Of a DNA stretch of 64,000 nucleotides, positions 48,142-57,844 are shown piece after piece (positions within the stretch are counted from its first letter, which is position 1; the number at the start of each line of letters is the position of its first letter). Made by a program: the position numbers and the translations under genes. This stretch comes from Stutzerimonas urumqiensis (GTDB taxonomy: Bacteria > Pseudomonadota > Gammaproteobacteria > Pseudomonadales > Pseudomonadaceae): the NCBI RefSeq assembly GCF_003640395.1, contig NZ_RBZQ01000007.1, positions 1 to 64,000 of the forward strand. Reading direction: 5' to 3'. Below the pieces are notes generated by a model. It did not search any database. It was given only the letters and a program-made list of their open reading frames with translations, and was not told the origin of the DNA.

Positions 48142-49718
48142 TGGCCGGGCATCTGGTAGCTCCAGGTTTCCGAGAGCGTCTTGTCGCCCTCGACCAGGGC
48201 CGCCCGCATCTCGACCGGGCGCACCGGGTCCTTGATGCGGAAGCGCAGCGTCATGCGCCAGCCCTTGGTGACCGGGTTGTAGCGCAGGTTGTTCTCGACC
48301 AGCTCGGCGTTGTCATCGATGCTCATGCGCGTCGTCACCGGGGCGTCCTGCGGAAGCTTGGCCAGGGCCGGGCCGACGAAGTCGACGATCAGTGCGGTGG
48401 TGCCGTCCGGCTTGCGGATCAGGTTGGATTGCTTGACGTCGCCGACCGACAGCCGGGTCTGCGACACCCAGCCGAGCGACGGGTCCTGGAGCGCCGGCTC
48501 GTCCATGGTGAAGTGCAGGCGGTAGTTCAGCTCCAGCGCCTCGCCCGGCTTGGGCTGCTCTTCGGGCACCCAGAAGGCGACGATGTTGTCGTTGGTCTCA
48601 TCCGGGGTCGGGATTTCGATCAGTTCGACATGGCCCTTGCCCCAGTCGCCCTCGGTCTCGACCCAGCCGCTGGGGCGCAGCTCATAGCGGTCGTCGAGGT
48701 CCTGGTAGTGGGTGAACAGCCGATCGCGCTGCATCAGCCCGAAGCCGCGCGGGTTCTCCACCATGTAGCTGCTGATGGCCAGGCGCTTGGGGTTGTTCAG
48801 CGGACGCCAGATCCATTCGCCGTTGCCGGCATGGATGGCCAGGCCGTCCGAGTCGTGCAGTTCGGGGCGGTAGTTGACCTGCTTGCTGGGCTGGTTCTCG
48901 CCGAACAGGTACATGCTGGTCAGCGGGGCGATGCCGAGCTTTTCCACCGGCTCGCGCAGGTACACCTTGGCGTCGACGTCGACGGTGCTGTCCTTGCCGG
49001 GGTCGACTTCCAGGCGGTAGGCGCCGGTCGCCCGGGGCGAGTCGAGCAGGGCGTAGATCACCACGCTGCCGCGGTCAGGCTGGGGACGCTCGATCCAGAA
49101 CTCACGGAACGCCGGGAACTCTTCACCAGCCGCCACCGCAGTGTCGATGGCCAGGCCGCGTGCGGACAGGCCATACACCTGATCCTTGCCGACCACACGG
49201 AAGTAGCTCGCCCCGAGCAGGCTCATCAGCTCGTCCAGCTTGCGCTTTTCATTCAGGGGGTAGAGCACCTTGAAGCCGGCATAGCCGAGCCCTTCGAGCG
49301 ACTCGGGCGGCACCTTCACGCCGCCGAATTCGAACTGCTCGGGGTCGTATTCGATCTCCTTGACGTCGGTCGCGGTGACCTCGTGGATCTTCACCGGCAC
49401 GTCGAAGTGCATGCCCTGGTGGTAGAACATCAGCTTGAAGGGGGTTTTCAGGTCGCTCCAGTAGGCCTCTTCCTCCTTGAAACGCACCTGCTGATAGTCG
49501 GCGAAGGCCATGTCCCGGAACACGTCCGGCAGGTTGCTCTGCGGGGGTTCGTAGGGGCGTTCGGCCAGTTCCTGCGCCTTGTCGGCGACGTCTTCGAGGC
49601 TGAACGCCGAGGCCTGGCCGGCCAGCAGCATGAGCGCCGAAAACGCGCCTAGCCGCAGCCAGCGGTCATTCCATTTCGTACGGGTCGGGTGCAAGCGAGG
49701 CAAGTTCAAATCAGACAT
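48138..49718 (-). CDS. opgG: Periplasmic glucans biosynthesis protein OpgG
   Basis: A periplasmic protein that, with OpgH, builds osmoregulated periplasmic glucans, probably adding beta-1,6 branches. From ATG 49718 the product has 526 residues with a signal whose core is [16 protein letters not shown]. The family fold shows [68 protein letters not shown] and [16 protein letters not shown], all diagnostic of MdoG. Another ATG 63 bp upstream would lengthen the signal; neither start has an ideal ribosome site, so the start is uncertain. It overlaps opgH by 4 bp. Confidence 0.94.
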   Translation of the reverse strand: MSDLNLPRLHPTRTKWNDRWLRLGAFSALMLLAGQASAFSLEDVADKAQELAERPYEPPQSNLPDVFRDMAFADYQQVRFKEEEAYWSDLKTPFKLMFYHQGMHFDVPVKIHEVTATDVKEIEYDPEQFEFGGVKVPPESLEGLGYAGFKVLYPLNEKRKLDELMSLLGASYFRVVGKDQVYGLSARGLAIDTAVAAGEEFPAFREFWIERPQPDRGSVVIYALLDSPRATGAYRLEVDPGKDSTVDVDAKVYLREPVEKLGIAPLTSMYLFGENQPSKQVNYRPELHDSDGLAIHAGNGEWIWRPLNNPKRLAISSYMVENPRGFGLMQRDRLFTHYQDLDDRYELRPSGWVETEGDWGKGHVELIEIPTPDETNDNIVAFWVPEEQPKPGEALELNYRLHFTMDEPALQDPSLGWVSQTRLSVGDVKQSNLIRKPDGTTALIVDFVGPALAKLPQDAPVTTRMSIDDNAELVENNLRYNPVTKGWRMTLRFRIKDPVRPVEMRAALVEGDKTLSETWSYQMPGQ

Positions 49719-49838
49719 TCTCCGGAACTCGGGAAGACTGCGGTTAGTCCGTGACGAGCGGCGATTGTTTCCGCCCATCACGTTCGGGATTTAAAACGGG
49801 GAGATCGCAGACAAGGTGCGGGGGCGCATTCCAGGCGC

Positions 49839-52151
49839 TCAGAGAAGTTCGAAGCTGGCGTGCCGGACCGCCTCGGAGTCCAGGCCGATCTGCACGCTGA
49901 ATTCTCCCGGTTCGGCGACGCGCCGCAACTGGGCGTCGAAAAAATTCAGGTCGTTTCGATCGACTTCGAACCGCACCACCGTGCTTGCGCCGGGTTCGAG
50001 GTGCACCTTGCGGAAATCCTTGAGTTCCTTCACCAGCCGGATGACCGAGGCCGACTCGTCGCGGATGTACAGCTGCACCACGGTGGCGCCGGCGCGCGTC
50101 CCGGTATTGCGCAGCGTCACGCTGGCCTCCAGGGTGCCGTCGTGCGGCAGTGTGCGCTGCGACAGCCGTACCGGCGAGAGGCTGAAATCGGTGTAGCTCA
50201 AGCCGTAGCCGAACGGGTAGAGCGGCCCGTTGGGTTCCTCGAAATACTGCGAGGTGTAGTTGCCGGGCTTGCCTTCGATGAAGGGCCGCCCAACGCGCAG
50301 GTGGTTGTAGTACGTAGGAATCTGCCCGACCGAGCGCGGGAAGGAAATCGGCAGCTTGCCCGACGGGTTGTAGTCGCCGAACAGCACGTCGGCGATCGCA
50401 TGGCCGCCTTCGGTCCCGCTGAACCAGGTTTCCAGCATCGCATCGGCGTTCTGCTGCGCCCAGGTGAGCGCCAGCGGTCGGCCGTTCATCAACACCAGGA
50501 CCAGCGGTTTGCCGGTCTTCTTCAGCGCCTCGAGCAGCTTGCGCTGGCTGTCCGGGATCGTCAGGCGGGTGCGGCTGGACGACTCGTGCGACATGCCGCG
50601 CGATTCGCCGACGGCCGCGACGATGACGTCCGCCCGCTTCGCCGCCGCGACTGCCTCGGCAATCATGACCTCGGCCGGGCGTGGGTCCTGCTTCACTTCC
50701 GGGCGATCCCAGTTGAGGAAGTTCAGGTAGTCGACCACGTGCGCGTCGTCGGTGATGTTGGCGCCGCGGGCGTGGATCAGCGTGCCCTTGCCGTCCATCG
50801 CCTGTTGCAGACCCTCGCGCAGGGTGACCGATTGCCCGGCTACGCCAGCGGCCGACCAGCTGCCCATCATGTCGATCGGCGCGTCGGCGAGCGGCCCGAC
50901 GAGGGCGATGGTGGCGTGCCGGTCGAGGGGCAGGGTCCGGTTGCGGTTTTCCAGCAGCACCAGCGAGGTGCGCGCGACTTCCCGCGCGGCCTGGCGATGC
51001 AGGCGGCTCTCGGCATTGATGTCGGCCGGGTCGTCGGCCGCTTTGCCGATGCGAAGGTAGGGGTCGGCGAACAGCCCCAGGTCGTATTTCAGGCCCAGCA
51101 CGCGGCGCACGGCGGCGTCGATCGTGGCCTCGGCGACGTCGCCCGAGGCGACCAGTCCGGGCAGCTCTTGCAGATAGAGCGCGTCGGCCATGCTCATGTC
51201 GATGCCGGCCTCGATCGCCAGCCTGGCCGCCTCGCGTCCGTCGCGGGCGACGCCATGCTTGATGAGTTCGGCGATCGCGCCGTGGTCGCTGATGGCGACG
51301 CCGTCAAAGCCCCAGTCGTCGCGTAGCAGGTCCTGCAGCAGCCAGCGGTTGGCGCTGGCGGGCACGCCGTTGATCGAGTTGAGCGCGACCATCACCCCGC
51401 CGGCACCGGCCTCCACCGCGGCGCGGTAGGGCGGCAGGTAATCCTGGTACATGCGCATCGGGCTCATGTCGACCGCGTTGTAGTCGCGCCCGCCCTCCAC
51501 CGCGCCGTAGAGGGCGAAGTGCTTGACGCTGGCCATGACGCTGTCCGCGTCGCTCGTCGATTCGCCTTGCAGCGCATCCACCAGGGTGCGGGCGATCTCC
51601 GAAACCAGGTGCGGGTCCTCGCCAAAGCCTTCCGACGTGCGTCCCCAGCGCGGATCGCGGGTGATGTCGACCATCGGTGCGAACACCATGTCGAGCCCGT
51701 CGGCACTGGCTTCGATGGCCGAGACGCGGCCGCTGCGGGCGATGGCCTGCATGTCCCAGCTCGACGCGAGGCCGAGGCCGATCGGGAAGATGGTGCGGTG
51801 GCCGTGGATCACGTCATAGGCGAAGAACAGCGGAATGTGCAGCCGGCTGCGGCTGACTGCCGCGTCCTGCAGGGGGCGGTTGTCGGCCGGGGTGACGCTG
51901 TTGAAGATGCCGCCGATGCGGCCGGCGGCGATCTCGTCGGCGAGCCGCTCGCGGGTCATGTCGCCGCCGATGCTGATCAGCCGCAGCTGGCCGATCTTTT
52001 CCTCGAGCGTCATACGGTGCAGCAGGTCGTCGACGAAAGCCTGTTTGGCCTGCGCCGGTGCGGCGGTGGTGACCGGCGCCTCGGGAGCGGCGGTGCAGCC
52101 GGCCAACAGCGTCAATGCGGCGGCAGCACCGAAAAGATTCAGCGTGTTCAT
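49839..52151 (-). CDS. bglX: Periplasmic beta-glucosidase BglX (GH3), predicted lipoprotein
   Basis: Hydrolyses terminal beta-glucosyl residues. The 770-residue protein matches E. coli BglX (765). The signal MNTLNLFGAAAALTLLAGC ends in a lipobox, whereas E. coli BglX is soluble in the periplasm. The GH3 N-domain shows KIGQLRLISIGG, GGIFNSV, IPLFFAYDVIHGHRTIFPI, DPRWGRTSEGFGEDP, SVKHFALYGAVEGGRDYN and the nucleophile motif GVAISDHGAIAEL. The C-domain and fibronectin-III-like domain follow (YPFGYGLSYTDF, VTLRNTGTRAGATVVQLY). It lies 120 bp upstream of opgG in the same direction, hinting at a joint role in periplasmic glucan turnover. Confidence 0.94.
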   Translation of the reverse strand: MNTLNLFGAAAALTLLAGCTAAPEAPVTTAAPAQAKQAFVDDLLHRMTLEEKIGQLRLISIGGDMTRERLADEIAAGRIGGIFNSVTPADNRPLQDAAVSRSRLHIPLFFAYDVIHGHRTIFPIGLGLASSWDMQAIARSGRVSAIEASADGLDMVFAPMVDITRDPRWGRTSEGFGEDPHLVSEIARTLVDALQGESTSDADSVMASVKHFALYGAVEGGRDYNAVDMSPMRMYQDYLPPYRAAVEAGAGGVMVALNSINGVPASANRWLLQDLLRDDWGFDGVAISDHGAIAELIKHGVARDGREAARLAIEAGIDMSMADALYLQELPGLVASGDVAEATIDAAVRRVLGLKYDLGLFADPYLRIGKAADDPADINAESRLHRQAAREVARTSLVLLENRNRTLPLDRHATIALVGPLADAPIDMMGSWSAAGVAGQSVTLREGLQQAMDGKGTLIHARGANITDDAHVVDYLNFLNWDRPEVKQDPRPAEVMIAEAVAAAKRADVIVAAVGESRGMSHESSSRTRLTIPDSQRKLLEALKKTGKPLVLVLMNGRPLALTWAQQNADAMLETWFSGTEGGHAIADVLFGDYNPSGKLPISFPRSVGQIPTYYNHLRVGRPFIEGKPGNYTSQYFEEPNGPLYPFGYGLSYTDFSLSPVRLSQRTLPHDGTLEASVTLRNTGTRAGATVVQLYIRDESASVIRLVKELKDFRKVHLEPGASTVVRFEVDRNDLNFFDAQLRRVAEPGEFSVQIGLDSEAVRHASFELL

Positions 52152-52448
52152 GGATGGTTGTCCTGGTTCGCGGGCGTTCGCGAGTGTTCGAAGGCGCGAC
52201 CGGTCGCGGCTCTGGCCCAGGGGCGAGGCCATGCGCGTGGCGTGAGTCGTTTCCGGCAGCGTCGCGGCGCATAGTAAGCCGGCGCGAGGCGACGAGCGAG
52301 CGAACCGGGCTGGACGGACCCGGTCACAGTTGCGGCGACCGCGGGTGTGTGCGGTTGGTCGCCAAGTGCTGGCACTTTGATGGCTTCGAGGGCATCCTAG
52401 CGAGTCGGTGCCCGCCACCTTCGATCTTTCACTTCTTGGACCTCCAGC
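52152..52448. other. Divergent intergenic region between bglX and the PAS-GGDEF-EAL gene
   Basis: This 297-bp segment should contain both promoters. I see no gene and no clear -35/-10 pair, only moderately AT-richer sequence around 52370-52445. Confidence 0.35.
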
Positions 52449-55400
52449 GTGGCCAGACCTGACCACTCCCGCATGGACGAAACCCGCCCAGGATGGCCTT
52501 CGCGCGCGTGGACCGTGGCGCGCCGGCTGCTGATCCGGCTGCCTGGCATGCGCGGCCGGCTGGTCGCCCGACAGACCATGCGGCATGCCGCCCAGGCGCT
52601 GGACGGTATTGACGAGTGCGTGCTGATCACGGCACTCGACGGTCGTCTGTCCTTTCTCAACGCGCCGGCGCAAGACACCTTCGGCATCCGCCAGCGCGAG
52701 GCCTGCCATCACACGCTGGCCGATCTGCTGCCGGACGTCGATCCGCTGGCGCTGACGCCGGCCAACCCGGATGACGACTTCTGCCTGGAACCGATGTGGC
52801 TGACGCTGCGCGGCGAATCGCGTTGCTACACGCTCACGCGCCGTGCCTTGCACCCCGACGACGGGCAGGCTGCCGGGTTTCTCTGGGTGCTGCGCGACGT
52901 GACGGTCGAGCATCAGGCCCAGGAGGCGCTCGCCGAGCGCGAGCGATTCTGGGCGAAGGTGCTGGGGACGGTGCCCGACACCCTCTACGTCCACGACCTG
53001 GCGACCGCGCAGGTGCTGTTCAGCAACCAGAGCCTCGCCGCCCAGCTCGGCTACGATCCGGAGCAGAAGGCGCCCGGACCGAACGCCTTCTGGGAGCGGG
53101 TGACCCACCCGGACGACCGCGAATACGCCTGGCGCCTGGTCAATCTGCGGCGCTCCCTGCCCGATGGCCGTGAGCTCGAATGCCTGCTGCGCTGGCGGCA
53201 CAGCGACGGGCAATGGCGCTGGTTCAGCATCTCGGAGAAGGTCTTGGCGCGCGATGCGCAGGGGCGGGTGGCACAGTTGGTCGGCATCGCCCGCGATCGC
53301 ACCGGGCAGATCCACTCGAGCAATTCGCTGCGCGCCAGCGAGCGGCGCTACCGGATGCTCGCCGAAAGCCTGAGCGACATCATCTTCACCACCGACAACG
53401 AGCTGCGCATCGACTACATCAGTCCATCGGTCGAGCGCGTGCTGGGCTACACGCAGCGCTGGGCGGCGGAGAACGGGCTGGCCAGCATCGTCACCAACCC
53501 GCTGCAGGTCGAGCGCTTCAACGCGATCATTCGCGCCGCACGGCATGCCGCGGGCGATCCGTCGCGCATGGCCGAGCTGCGTCGACGCCTGGCCAGCGAG
53601 ACGCTGCATTTCGACTGCCAGACGCTGCACGGCCGCCCGGTGCCGGTCGAGCTGCGGATCATGCTGATCCCCGGCGAGCATCACCGTTTCGGCGGACTGC
53701 TGTGCATCGGTCGCGACGTCAGCTCGCAGCGCCGCGCCGAGAAGGACCTGCGCATGGCGGCGACCGTCTTTCAGAATTCGACGGCGGCCATCGTGATCAC
53801 CGATCCGGCCGGCTACATCGTCCAGGTCAACGATGCCTTCACCCGCATCACCGGGTACCGCGGCGACGAAGTGATCGACCAGACGCCCGACATGCTCAGC
53901 GCCGACCGGCAGCAGGTCGAGCAGCTGGGCTTCGTGTTCGGACGCTTGCAGCAGCGCGGCAGCTGGGAGGGCGAGCTGTGGCTCAAGCGGCGCGGCGGCG
54001 AGCCGTACCCGTGCTGGGTCGGGATCACGGCGGTGCGCGACGAAGAAGACGACCTGATGAACTACGTCTGCTTCTTCAGCGACATCAGCGAGCGCAAGGC
54101 CAGCGAACAGCGCATCCACCGCCTGGCCTACTACGACAACCTCACCCAGCTGCCCAACCGCACGCTGTTCCAGGATCGCCTGCACGGCAGCCTGCAACAG
54201 GCGGTGCGGCGCGGTGAGTGGGTCGCGATGATGTTTCTCGACCTGGACCGCTTCAAGCCGATCAACGATTCGCTTGGGCATGCCGCGGGCGATCGCATGC
54301 TCAAGGAAGTCGCCGTGCGGTTGTCCGGCTGCGTCGAGGTGGAGGATACGGTCGCGCGCATGGGCGGTGACGAATTCACGCTGCTGCTTCAGCCGTGCCG
54401 CGACCGCGATTCCGCCCTGACGCGCGCGGTGCATGTGGCCGAACGCATCCTGGAGAGCCTGTCGACGCCGTTCGTGCTGTCCGGGCGGGAGTTCTTCGTC
54501 ACCGCCAGCATCGGCATCGCGCTCGGTCCGCAGGATGGCGCCGAGCTGAGCCAGCTGATGAAGAACGCCGACACCGCGATGTACCACGCCAAGGAGCGCG
54601 GCAAGAATAACTTCCAGTTCTACCAGAGCGACATGAACGCCAGCGCGCTGGAACGGTTGGAGCTGGAAAGCGACCTGCGCCACGCCCTCGAGCAGCGTCA
54701 GTTCCTGCTGCACTACCAGCCTCAGTTCAGTGCCGATGGGCAGCGCCTGACCGGGGCCGAGGCGGTGCTGCGCTGGCAGCATCCGACCCGTGGCCTGCTG
54801 CTGCCGGGTGAGTTCATCCCGGTGCTGGAGGAAATCGGCCTGGTGGTGGAGGTCGGCGACTGGGCGCTCGGCGAGGCGTGCCGGCAGATCGGCGACTGGC
54901 AATCGCGCGGCGTGCCGGTGCCGAAGGTGTCGGTCAACCTGTCGGCGCGGCAGTTCAGCGATGGGCTGCTCGGCCAGCGCGTCGCCAAGATCCTCGAAGT
55001 CAGCGGCATTGCGCCCGAGTCGCTCGAGCTGGAACTGACCGAAAGCACCCTGATGCGCGACGTGGGCGAGGCGATGCGCATCCTCACCGGGCTCAAGCAG
55101 CTCGGGCCGTCTATCGCGGTGGACGACTTCGGCACCGGCTATTCATCGCTCAATTACCTCAAGCAGTTCCCGATCGATGTGCTGAAGATCGACCGCAGCT
55201 TCGTCGACGGCCTGCCCGAAGGTGAGCAGGACGCACAGATCGCCCGCGCCATCATCGCCATGTCCCATAGCCTGGGCATGTGCGTGATCGCCGAGGGGGT
55301 CGAGCAACGCGCGCAGCTCGATTTTCTGCGTGCACATGGCTGCGACGAGGTGCAGGGCTACCTGCTCGGCCGACCGATGCCGGCCGACCGGTTCGAGGCG

Positions 55401-55472
55401 CATGTGGACAGGCATTCGGCGGTGGGGTTTGCCGATGAGCGCGTCGATGAAAGCCATTCGTACACGCCATGA
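52449..55472 (+). CDS. PAS-GGDEF-EAL c-di-GMP signalling protein, MorA-like
   Basis: A 1007-residue cytoplasmic protein. Several PAS domains occupy about residues 40-560 (AQALDGIDECVLITALDGRL; FWAKVLGTVPDTLYVHDL; LAESLSDIIFTTDNELRI; FQNSTAAIVITDPAGYI with PAC-type ITAVRDEEDDLMNYVCFFSDI). A GGDEF domain follows (NLTQLPNRTLFQDRL, intact MGGDEFTLLL). The C-terminal EAL domain keeps NLSARQF, ELTEST, DDFGTGYSSLNYL and AEGVE, but its name motif reads EAV instead of EAL. Position beside glyA recalls P. aeruginosa morA (PA4601), a larger membrane protein; the membrane part is missing here. GTG 52449 is used; ATG 52473 is an alternative. Confidence 0.9.
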   Translation: MARPDHSRMDETRPGWPSRAWTVARRLLIRLPGMRGRLVARQTMRHAAQALDGIDECVLITALDGRLSFLNAPAQDTFGIRQREACHHTLADLLPDVDPLALTPANPDDDFCLEPMWLTLRGESRCYTLTRRALHPDDGQAAGFLWVLRDVTVEHQAQEALAERERFWAKVLGTVPDTLYVHDLATAQVLFSNQSLAAQLGYDPEQKAPGPNAFWERVTHPDDREYAWRLVNLRRSLPDGRELECLLRWRHSDGQWRWFSISEKVLARDAQGRVAQLVGIARDRTGQIHSSNSLRASERRYRMLAESLSDIIFTTDNELRIDYISPSVERVLGYTQRWAAENGLASIVTNPLQVERFNAIIRAARHAAGDPSRMAELRRRLASETLHFDCQTLHGRPVPVELRIMLIPGEHHRFGGLLCIGRDVSSQRRAEKDLRMAATVFQNSTAAIVITDPAGYIVQVNDAFTRITGYRGDEVIDQTPDMLSADRQQVEQLGFVFGRLQQRGSWEGELWLKRRGGEPYPCWVGITAVRDEEDDLMNYVCFFSDISERKASEQRIHRLAYYDNLTQLPNRTLFQDRLHGSLQQAVRRGEWVAMMFLDLDRFKPINDSLGHAAGDRMLKEVAVRLSGCVEVEDTVARMGGDEFTLLLQPCRDRDSALTRAVHVAERILESLSTPFVLSGREFFVTASIGIALGPQDGAELSQLMKNADTAMYHAKERGKNNFQFYQSDMNASALERLELESDLRHALEQRQFLLHYQPQFSADGQRLTGAEAVLRWQHPTRGLLLPGEFIPVLEEIGLVVEVGDWALGEACRQIGDWQSRGVPVPKVSVNLSARQFSDGLLGQRVAKILEVSGIAPESLELELTESTLMRDVGEAMRILTGLKQLGPSIAVDDFGTGYSSLNYLKQFPIDVLKIDRSFVDGLPEGEQDAQIARAIIAMSHSLGMCVIAEGVEQRAQLDFLRAHGCDEVQGYLLGRPMPADRFEAHVDRHSAVGFADERVDESHSYTP

Positions 55473-55506
55473 CCCGTGCTCATACCCGGCCGCCGTGCGA
55501 CTAGGG

Positions 55507-55512
55507 TAGAAT
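55507..55512 (+). promoter_or_regulatory. Candidate -10 element of glyA
   Basis: TAGAAT lies 80 bp before the glyA ATG in a GC-rich stretch. No clear -35 is visible. Tentative. Confidence 0.35.
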
Positions 55513-55592
55513 TCGCCGCCTCCGAATCGGGTCGCGCGACGGCCCGAGGATCGACACCTTACCTACCGCCCAGCTGACTCCAGGGGACCGCC

Positions 55593-56846
55593 ATGTTCAG
55601 CCGTGATTTGACCCTCGCCAAGTACGACGCCGAGCTTTTCGCTGCCATGGAGCAGGAAGCCAAGCGCCAGGAAGACCACATCGAGCTGATCGCCTCGGAG
55701 AACTACACCAGCCCGGCGGTGATGGAAGCCCAGGGCAGCGTGCTGACCAACAAGTACGCCGAAGGCTACCCGGGCAAGCGCTACTACGGCGGCTGCGAGC
55801 ACGTCGACGTGGTCGAGCAACTGGCCATCGATCGCGCCAAGCAGTTGTTCGGTGCAGACTACGCCAACGTCCAGCCGCACGCCGGCTCCCAGGCCAACGC
55901 CGCGGTCTATCTCGCGCTGTTGCAGGCCGGTGACACCATCCTCGGCATGAGCCTGGCCCACGGCGGTCACCTGACCCACGGGGCCAGCGTTTCCTCGTCC
56001 GGCAAGCTGTACAACGCCGTGCAGTACGGCATCAACGACCAGGGCCTGATCGACTACGACGAAGTCGAGCGCCTGGCCGTCGAGCACAAGCCGAAGATGA
56101 TCGTCGCCGGCTTCTCCGCCTACTCGCAGAAGCTGGATTTCCCGCGCTTCCGCGAAATCGCCGACAAGGTCGGTGCCTATCTCTTCGTCGACATGGCTCA
56201 CGTGGCTGGCTTGGTCGCTGCCGGTGTCTACCCGAACCCGGTGCCCTTCGCCGACGTGGTCACCACCACCACCCACAAGACCCTGCGCGGCCCGCGCGGT
56301 GGCCTGATCCTCGCGCGCAAGAACGAAGAGATCGAGAAGAAGCTCAACTCCGCGGTCTTCCCGGGCGCCCAGGGCGGCCCGCTGGAGCACGTGATCGCGG
56401 CCAAGGCGGTGTGCTTCAAGGAAGCGTTGCAGCCTGAGTTCAAGGCCTATCAGCAGCAGGTCGTGAAGAACGCCCAGGCAATGGCCGAGGTGTTCATCCA
56501 GCGCGGCTTCGATGTCGTCTCGGGCGGCACCCAGAACCACCTGTTCCTGCTCAGCCTGATCAAGCAGGACATCACCGGCAAGGACGCGGACGCCGCCCTC
56601 GGTCGCGCCCATATCACCGTCAACAAGAACAGCGTGCCGAACGACCCGCGCTCGCCCTTCGTCACGTCCGGTCTGCGCATCGGCACCCCGGCGGTCACCA
56701 CCCGCGGCTTCAAGGAAGCCGAGTGCCGCGACCTGGCCGGCTGGATCTGCGACATCCTCGACAAGATGGGCGACGAGTCCGTCATCGAGGCGGTTCGCGG
56801 CAAGGTCGAAGCTGTCTGCGCCAAGTTCCCGGTTTACGGCAACTGA
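55593..56846 (+). CDS. glyA: Serine hydroxymethyltransferase
   Basis: A PLP enzyme interconverting serine and glycine with tetrahydrofolate and supplying one-carbon units. The 417 residues equal E. coli GlyA in length. Features are [68 protein letters not shown] and the PLP-lysine motif [22 protein letters not shown] 55593 has a GGGGA ribosome site. A strong terminator follows the stop by about 17 bp. Confidence 0.98.
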   Translation: MFSRDLTLAKYDAELFAAMEQEAKRQEDHIELIASENYTSPAVMEAQGSVLTNKYAEGYPGKRYYGGCEHVDVVEQLAIDRAKQLFGADYANVQPHAGSQANAAVYLALLQAGDTILGMSLAHGGHLTHGASVSSSGKLYNAVQYGINDQGLIDYDEVERLAVEHKPKMIVAGFSAYSQKLDFPRFREIADKVGAYLFVDMAHVAGLVAAGVYPNPVPFADVVTTTTHKTLRGPRGGLILARKNEEIEKKLNSAVFPGAQGGPLEHVIAAKAVCFKEALQPEFKAYQQQVVKNAQAMAEVFIQRGFDVVSGGTQNHLFLLSLIKQDITGKDADAALGRAHITVNKNSVPNDPRSPFVTSGLRIGTPAVTTRGFKEAECRDLAGWICDILDKMGDESVIEAVRGKVEAVCAKFPVYGN

Positions 56847-56863
56847 GCAAACGGTGTCATCGG

Positions 56864-56887
56864 AAAGCCCGCGCAAGCGGGCTTTTT
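56864..56887 (+). terminator. Rho-independent terminator of glyA
   Basis: AAAGCCCGC, loop GCAA, GCGGGCTTT form a perfect 9-bp stem continued by a T-run (TTTTT up to 56887), just after the glyA stop. Confidence 0.95.
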
Positions 56888-56930
56888 GCTTTCTGGCCGG
56901 ACTAGGCGGACGCCTTCGAGGTAATCGACC

Positions 56931-57389
56931 ATGCGCATGACGTTCGGCGCGGTACTGCCGCCGCCACTGGTGTACCTGTTCTTTCTCGGGGCGGCCTATC
57001 TGAGCGACCGGCTCGTGGCTTTGCGGTTGCCGGCCGGGGCGTGGGGCGAGGCGCTCGGATGGCTGCTGATCGGCGGCGGGATCGCGTTGATGCTCTGGGC
57101 AGGCCTGTTCATGCTGCGTCGGCGCACGACGGTCAATCCCTATGGCACGCCGAGAAAGCTGCTGGTCGACGGACCTTTCCGCGTCTCGCGCAATCCCATC
57201 TATCTGGCCGACAGCCTGATCTACGGTGGCGTGGCCCTGCTGTGGGGCAGCCTGTGGCCCTGGCTTTTGCTGCCGGCGCTGGTTCTGGTGATGCAGCGGG
57301 GCGTGATCGTGCACGAGGAACGTCTGCTCGATCAGCTGTTCGGCGCGGATTACCGGGCCTATCGCAGCCGCGTCAGGCGCTGGCTCTGA
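56931..57389 (+). CDS. Isoprenylcysteine carboxyl methyltransferase (ICMT/PEMT)-family membrane protein
   Basis: A 152-residue protein with about four to five membrane helices. The C-terminal SAM-binding half shows [26 protein letters not shown], the RHPxY-like motif of bacterial ICMT/PEMT proteins (here SRNPIY), and [28 protein letters not shown] with the EE...Y...R pattern. These enzymes methylate small molecules or lipids; the substrate is unknown. The start ATG 56931 follows CGAGG. It precedes a PilZ gene by 34 bp. Confidence 0.85.
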   Translation: MRMTFGAVLPPPLVYLFFLGAAYLSDRLVALRLPAGAWGEALGWLLIGGGIALMLWAGLFMLRRRTTVNPYGTPRKLLVDGPFRVSRNPIYLADSLIYGGVALLWGSLWPWLLLPALVLVMQRGVIVHEERLLDQLFGADYRAYRSRVRRWL

Positions 57390-57423
57390 TGCGGACTATA
57401 GTGAAGAGGGCGAGAGGGAGCTG

Positions 57424-57798
57424 ATGATGGGCGCAAATCAGAGTGATCGTCGACGCTTTCAGCGCATCGCGTTCGACGCCGACACCGAGCTGGTGCAGGG
57501 CGAGCGGCGCTGGACCGTGGCGCTACACGACCTGTCGCTCAAGGGATTGCTTGTTCACCGACCGGCCGACTGGGACGCCGAGCCGGATCGCCCGCTCGAA
57601 GCGCGGGTGCGGCTGGCCGACGATGCCCTGGTGCGCATGGAAGTGACCATCGCCCACGCGCACGAGGATCTGATCGGGCTTGCCTGCCAGCACCTCGACC
57701 TCGACTCGATCAGCCATCTGCGCCGCCTGGTCGAACTCAATCTCGGCGACGAGGCGTTGCTCGAGCGTGAGCTGGCGGCATTGGGGCAGCCCGACTGA
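57424..57798 (+). CDS. PilZ domain c-di-GMP receptor (PA4608/MapZ-like)
   Basis: A 124-residue single PilZ domain. The c-di-GMP-binding residues are present as RRRFQRI (RxxxR, residues about 9-15) and the later DLSLKGL (D-x-S-x-x-G). P. aeruginosa PA4608 (MapZ), of similar size and also next to radA, binds c-di-GMP and inhibits the chemotaxis methyltransferase CheR1. I infer orthology from size, motifs and position. TATAGT at 57397-57402 is a possible -10. It lies in a cluster rich in c-di-GMP proteins. Confidence 0.88.
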   Translation: MMGANQSDRRRFQRIAFDADTELVQGERRWTVALHDLSLKGLLVHRPADWDAEPDRPLEARVRLADDALVRMEVTIAHAHEDLIGLACQHLDLDSISHLRRLVELNLGDEALLERELAALGQPD

Positions 57799-57844
57799 CC
57801 ATGCGGACGGCGCCACCGCGAGCGCTTCCGCTGCCTGGCGTGAA

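Noticed and set aside
45403-48159. A 918-codon plus-strand frame opposite opgH
   Set aside because: Antisense shadow; opgH has all family motifs and the other frame none.
52152-54902. N-terminal extension of the bglX frame up to 54902
   Set aside because: It runs antisense through the PAS-GGDEF-EAL gene; the lipoprotein signal at 52151 is the real start.
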